From contig WFPT01000189.1 of assembly GCA_015487365.1 (NCBI GenBank), positions 1-9,025 on the forward strand: 9,025 bases of DNA, written 5' to 3'. Shown here piece after piece: positions 7,039-9,025 of the stretch (the first letter of the stretch is position 1; the number at the start of each line of letters is the position of its first letter). The notes beneath the pieces are model-generated. The model worked only from the letters and a program-made list of their open reading frames with translations, was not told the DNA's origin and ran no database searches. The position numbers and the translations under genes are program-made. Source of the DNA: Aquificaceae bacterium. Lineage in GTDB: Bacteria > Aquificota > Aquificia > Aquificales > Aquificaceae.

Positions 7039-7111
7039 TCGGGGTGAGGGGACTTGAACCCCTGACCTCCGGCCCCCCATGCCGGCGCGCTACCACCTGC
7101 GCCACACCCCG
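7039..7111 (-). tRNA. tRNA-Pro (anticodon GGG)
   Basis: A 73-nt tRNA. The acceptor stem CGGGGTG pairs with CACCCCG, including the C1-G72 pair usual in bacterial proline tRNAs, and the discriminator is A. The D stem is GCGC/GCGC, the anticodon arm CCGGC-ATGGGGG-GCCGG with GGG at 34-36, and the T arm AGGGG-TTCAAGT-CCCCT. CCA is not encoded. It is the first gene of the minus-strand cluster, close behind a promoter, and ends 7 nt before the SDR start codon. Confidence 0.96.
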
Positions 7112-7122
7112 TTCCTTGATAT

Positions 7123-7152
7123 ATTATACTCTACTTGAAATTTAAAAACCAA
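7123..7152 (-). promoter_or_regulatory. Sigma-70-type promoter of the tRNA-Pro cluster
   Basis: On the minus strand a perfect -10 TATAAT (7128-7123) lies 18 bp from a weak -35 TTGGTT (7152-7147). The expected start is near 7116-7117, only about 5 nt before the first base of tRNA-Pro. It is the only promoter I can see for the whole minus-strand cluster, and its -35 lies inside the spacer of the rightward promoter. Confidence 0.65.
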
Positions 7153-7163
7153 TCTGCTATACT
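7135..7163 (+). promoter_or_regulatory. Sigma-70-type promoter of rpsA
   Basis: TTGAAA (7135-7140), a 17-bp spacer and TATACT (7158-7163), preceded by TG at 7155-7156 as in extended -10 promoters. A start 5-7 nt downstream (7168-7170) leaves a leader of only about 9-11 nt before the rpsA ATG. AGGG at 7168-7171, 7 nt before the ATG, would then be at the very 5' end of the mRNA or partly missing. Confidence 0.75.
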
Positions 7164-7178
7164 TTTTAGGGTAATTGG

Positions 7179-8753
7179 ATGGGTGAGTTTGGAAGCTTTG
7201 AAAACCTTAGGGTAGGTAACATATCCAGGGGACAGGTAGTAGAGGGGAAGGTAGTAAAGGTTGGGGAAAATTCGGTTTTTGTAGATATAGGTTTTAAGGT
7301 AGAGGGGGTAATACCGAGGGAGGAGTTACCCGAGGTAGAAGAGGGCCAAAGCGTAAAGGCGGTCGTCCTGAGGGTCCCGAGGGGAGACTTACCCCTACTC
7401 TCTTACAGGGAATACGTAAAGAGGGTAAAAAAAGATGAGCTCTTTAAAAGGGCAAAGAATAAAAAACCCGTAAGGGTAAAGGTTCTGAGGGAGCTTGACG
7501 GTGGCTTTGAAGTGGAGCTTTTAAACTTTGGCTACAAAGGATTTTTACCAAAGGAGGAGGCTACAAAGAGGGTAAAGAAGGACGATGAGATAGACGTTTT
7601 AATTAAATCCTTAAACCTAAAAAGGGGTAAGGAAAATATAGTGGTTTCCTACAAGGAATTTTTAAATTGGAGGGAGGAGAGGTTAAGGGAAAGGCTCTTT
7701 GAAAGGATAAAGGAAGGGGAAGTAATAAAGGGAAGGGTTATAAAGATAGATAAGGAAAAGGGTATAACCCTTTTGGTAGGGAAGGTTTTAAGGGCCTTCC
7801 TACCAAAGGATGAACTATCTTGGGGTGAAAGGAAAAACCCCTACGATTACACGGAGGTGGGGGAAACCCTTAGGGTTAAGGTAATAAGGAAGGCGAGGGA
7901 AGGATTTTTAATAGTTAGCTTAAAGAGGTTAAAGGGGGACCCCTGGGAAAGCGTAAAGGAAAAGTATCCCACCGGGAAGGTGGTGGAGGGAAAGGTAATA
8001 CAGTTAAGTCAGGGGGGGCTATTGGTGGAATTGGAAGAAGGGGTTAATGCCTTCATACCTCAGAGGGAAGCCATGTGGGAGGAGGAGGGAGAAATACCCT
8101 ACAAAAGGGGAGACAGGGTAAAGCTCGTTATAACCTCCCTGGACTTAGAAAACAGGAGGATTTTGGGTAGTATAAAGAGGGTTTTGGTCTCAGACTTTTT
8201 AAAAGAATACGAGGATAAGAAGGTAAGGGGAGAGGTGGTAAAGTTTGACAAGTCCAAGGCCATAGTAAAGATAAAGGAGGGGAGGGTATTTGGGGTAGTC
8301 CATAGGTCCGACCTAACTTGGACCTACAACCCAAGGATTGAGGAATTCTTTGAACTTGGGAAAGAATACGAGTTTAAGGTTTTGGGAGCCTCTGAAAACT
8401 TCATAAAGCTTGGGGTAAAGCAACTTTATCCAAACCCCTGGGAGGAAATACTCAAAAAGTATAAGGTAGGGGACAGGGTAAAACTGAAAGTAAAGGAAAA
8501 GAAGAAAATAGGGGCCATCTTAGCTTTCCCAGAGGGGGTTGAAGGCTTCCTACCCTTCGTGGAGGTCCCAAGGTCTATAAGGTTTTCAGAGGGTGATGAG
8601 GTTGAAGTGGAGATTACAGACATAAACGAGGAGGAAAGGAAGATACTCCTATCTATGAAGTTTAAGGAGCAGGAAGTGGTTAAAAAACAGGAGGAGGAAG
8701 AAGAGAGCGGTTTTAAGTTGGGAGACATATTCAAGAAGAAATGGAAGTTTTAA
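7179..8753 (+). CDS. rpsA: 30S ribosomal protein S1, six S1 repeats
   Basis: A 524-residue protein made of six S1 (OB-fold) RNA-binding repeats at about 17-76, 96-160, 180-250, 265-335, 346-415 and 428-495, then an acidic linker (QEEEEE) and the tail FKLGDIFKK, which resembles the LGDL-type end of bacterial S1. Repeats 3 and 5 end in (G)DPWES/NPWEE, as the repeats of E. coli S1 do. Repeat 5 (VVHRSDLTW, LGVKQL) is the closest to the classical RNA-binding repeats (GLVHITDMAW, LGLKQL); the first two are divergent and in E. coli serve ribosome and S2 binding. S1 binds mRNA on the 30S subunit and helps initiation on weak or structured leaders. The length is near E. coli's 557. It overlaps the next gene by 13 bp. 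Confidence 0.9.
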   Translation: MGEFGSFENLRVGNISRGQVVEGKVVKVGENSVFVDIGFKVEGVIPREELPEVEEGQSVKAVVLRVPRGDLPLLSYREYVKRVKKDELFKRAKNKKPVRVKVLRELDGGFEVELLNFGYKGFLPKEEATKRVKKDDEIDVLIKSLNLKRGKENIVVSYKEFLNWREERLRERLFERIKEGEVIKGRVIKIDKEKGITLLVGKVLRAFLPKDELSWGERKNPYDYTEVGETLRVKVIRKAREGFLIVSLKRLKGDPWESVKEKYPTGKVVEGKVIQLSQGGLLVELEEGVNAFIPQREAMWEEEGEIPYKRGDRVKLVITSLDLENRRILGSIKRVLVSDFLKEYEDKKVRGEVVKFDKSKAIVKIKEGRVFGVVHRSDLTWTYNPRIEEFFELGKEYEFKVLGASENFIKLGVKQLYPNPWEEILKKYKVGDRVKLKVKEKKKIGAILAFPEGVEGFLPFVEVPRSIRFSEGDEVEVEITDINEEERKILLSMKFKEQEVVKKQEEEEESGFKLGDIFKKKWKF

Positions 8754-9025
8754 CCTTCCTACTGTCTATGCTCTTAATACTCCTCTGTGCGGAGCTCTTT
8801 ACAAACAGCGTGGAACATTTAGGACAAAAACACTCCCTTTCAACGGGGGTTGTGGGGAGTTTAATCTCCGCAATTGGGACCGCCTTACCTGAAACCGTTA
8901 TTCCCCTAATAGCCCTACTTTTTTTTAAAGGAAAGGAGGGACAGGAAATAGGTATGGGGGCAATTTTTGGTGCACCCCTTATGCTCTCAACCTTAGGCTT
9001 TTCTATGGTAGGTCTTGCCTCCCTC
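8741..9025 (+). CDS. CaCA-family Na+/Ca2+ (cation) exchanger, N-terminal part (3' end outside the window)
   Basis: The frame opens with ATG inside the rpsA 3' end (13-bp overlap) and stays open for 95 codons to the window edge. It encodes a hydrophobic helix (MEVLTFLLSMLLILLCAELF), an amphipathic stretch with NSVEHLGQ, and the alpha-1 repeat signature VGSLISAIGTALPETVIP (38-55), which matches the family's G(T/S)xxPE motif with E51 as the likely ion ligand. A further segment, GMGAIFGAPLMLSTLG, corresponds to the next helix. It has GAP where many exchangers have GSN, a known type among sodium:calcium antiporter relatives. The product would be an inner-membrane cation/Na+ or H+ exchanger. Only a weak AAGAAGAA precedes the ATG, so translation may be coupled to rpsA. 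The ion specificity cannot be told from this part. Confidence 0.8.
   Translation, partial: MEVLTFLLSMLLILLCAELFTNSVEHLGQKHSLSTGVVGSLISAIGTALPETVIPLIALLFFKGKEGQEIGMGAIFGAPLMLSTLGFSMVGLASL

Noticed and set aside
8426..8734. Open frame of 102 codons on the minus strand opposite the rpsA end
   Set aside because: Ser-rich antisense shadow of the Lys/Glu-rich S1 tail.
1..9025. Defence island, prophage, IS element or CRISPR array
   Set aside because: No transposase, integrase, direct repeat array or restriction/toxin motifs; every strand-consistent frame is a housekeeping or metabolic family, and composition is uniform.

Overview
The window looks like chromosomal DNA of a thermophilic bacterium, most likely from the Aquificota (Aquifex/Hydrogenobacter/Thermocrinis type). 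This is inferred from several traits. Arginine is written almost only as AGG/AGA. Coding strands are strongly purine-rich. The proteins are rich in Lys, Glu, Arg and Ile/Val, the tRNA stems are nearly all G-C, and genes are packed with short overlaps. No mobile element, CRISPR array or phage gene was seen. The longest non-coding stretch is the 67-bp divergent promoter region at 7112-7178, so there is no gene-free stretch over 300 bases.

Left part (1-1368, plus strand): the 3' end of a TPR outer-membrane-assembly lipoprotein gene (BamD-like), then rsfS (ribosomal silencing factor), then a CcsA/HemX-like membrane protein gene. The three overlap one another (22 bp, then an ATGA junction) and probably form the end of an operon.

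Central part (1348-7111, minus strand): a tightly packed cluster, read from right to left: tRNA-Pro(GGG), an SDR oxidoreductase resembling pteridine reductase, clpX, tRNA-Leu(UAA), metK, an M28-family metallohydrolase homologue and recJ. Spacers are 14 nt or less or are overlaps, and the only promoter I can see lies upstream of tRNA-Pro. Both tRNAs end 7-11 nt before the start codon of a protein gene that has no Shine-Dalgarno sequence. tRNA maturation should therefore cut the transcript into mRNAs with very short 5' leaders. recJ runs into the 3' end of the ccsA-like gene by 21 bp, convergently.

Right part (7112-9025): two interleaved sigma-70-type promoters fire in opposite directions. The rightward one (TTGAAA, 17 bp, TATACT with extended -10) drives rpsA (ribosomal protein S1, six S1 repeats), which overlaps a CaCA-family Na+/Ca2+ exchanger gene cut off by the window end.

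Most of the window is housekeeping: translation (rsfS, rpsA, two tRNAs), protein quality control (clpX), S-adenosylmethionine synthesis (metK), DNA repair (recJ) and envelope/cytochrome functions. I found no clear new multi-gene system. The points most worth following up are the tRNA-punctuated operon, the M28 homologue lacking the expected general-base glutamate, the variant MetK loops, the pteridine-reductase-like SDR and the crossed divergent promoters.
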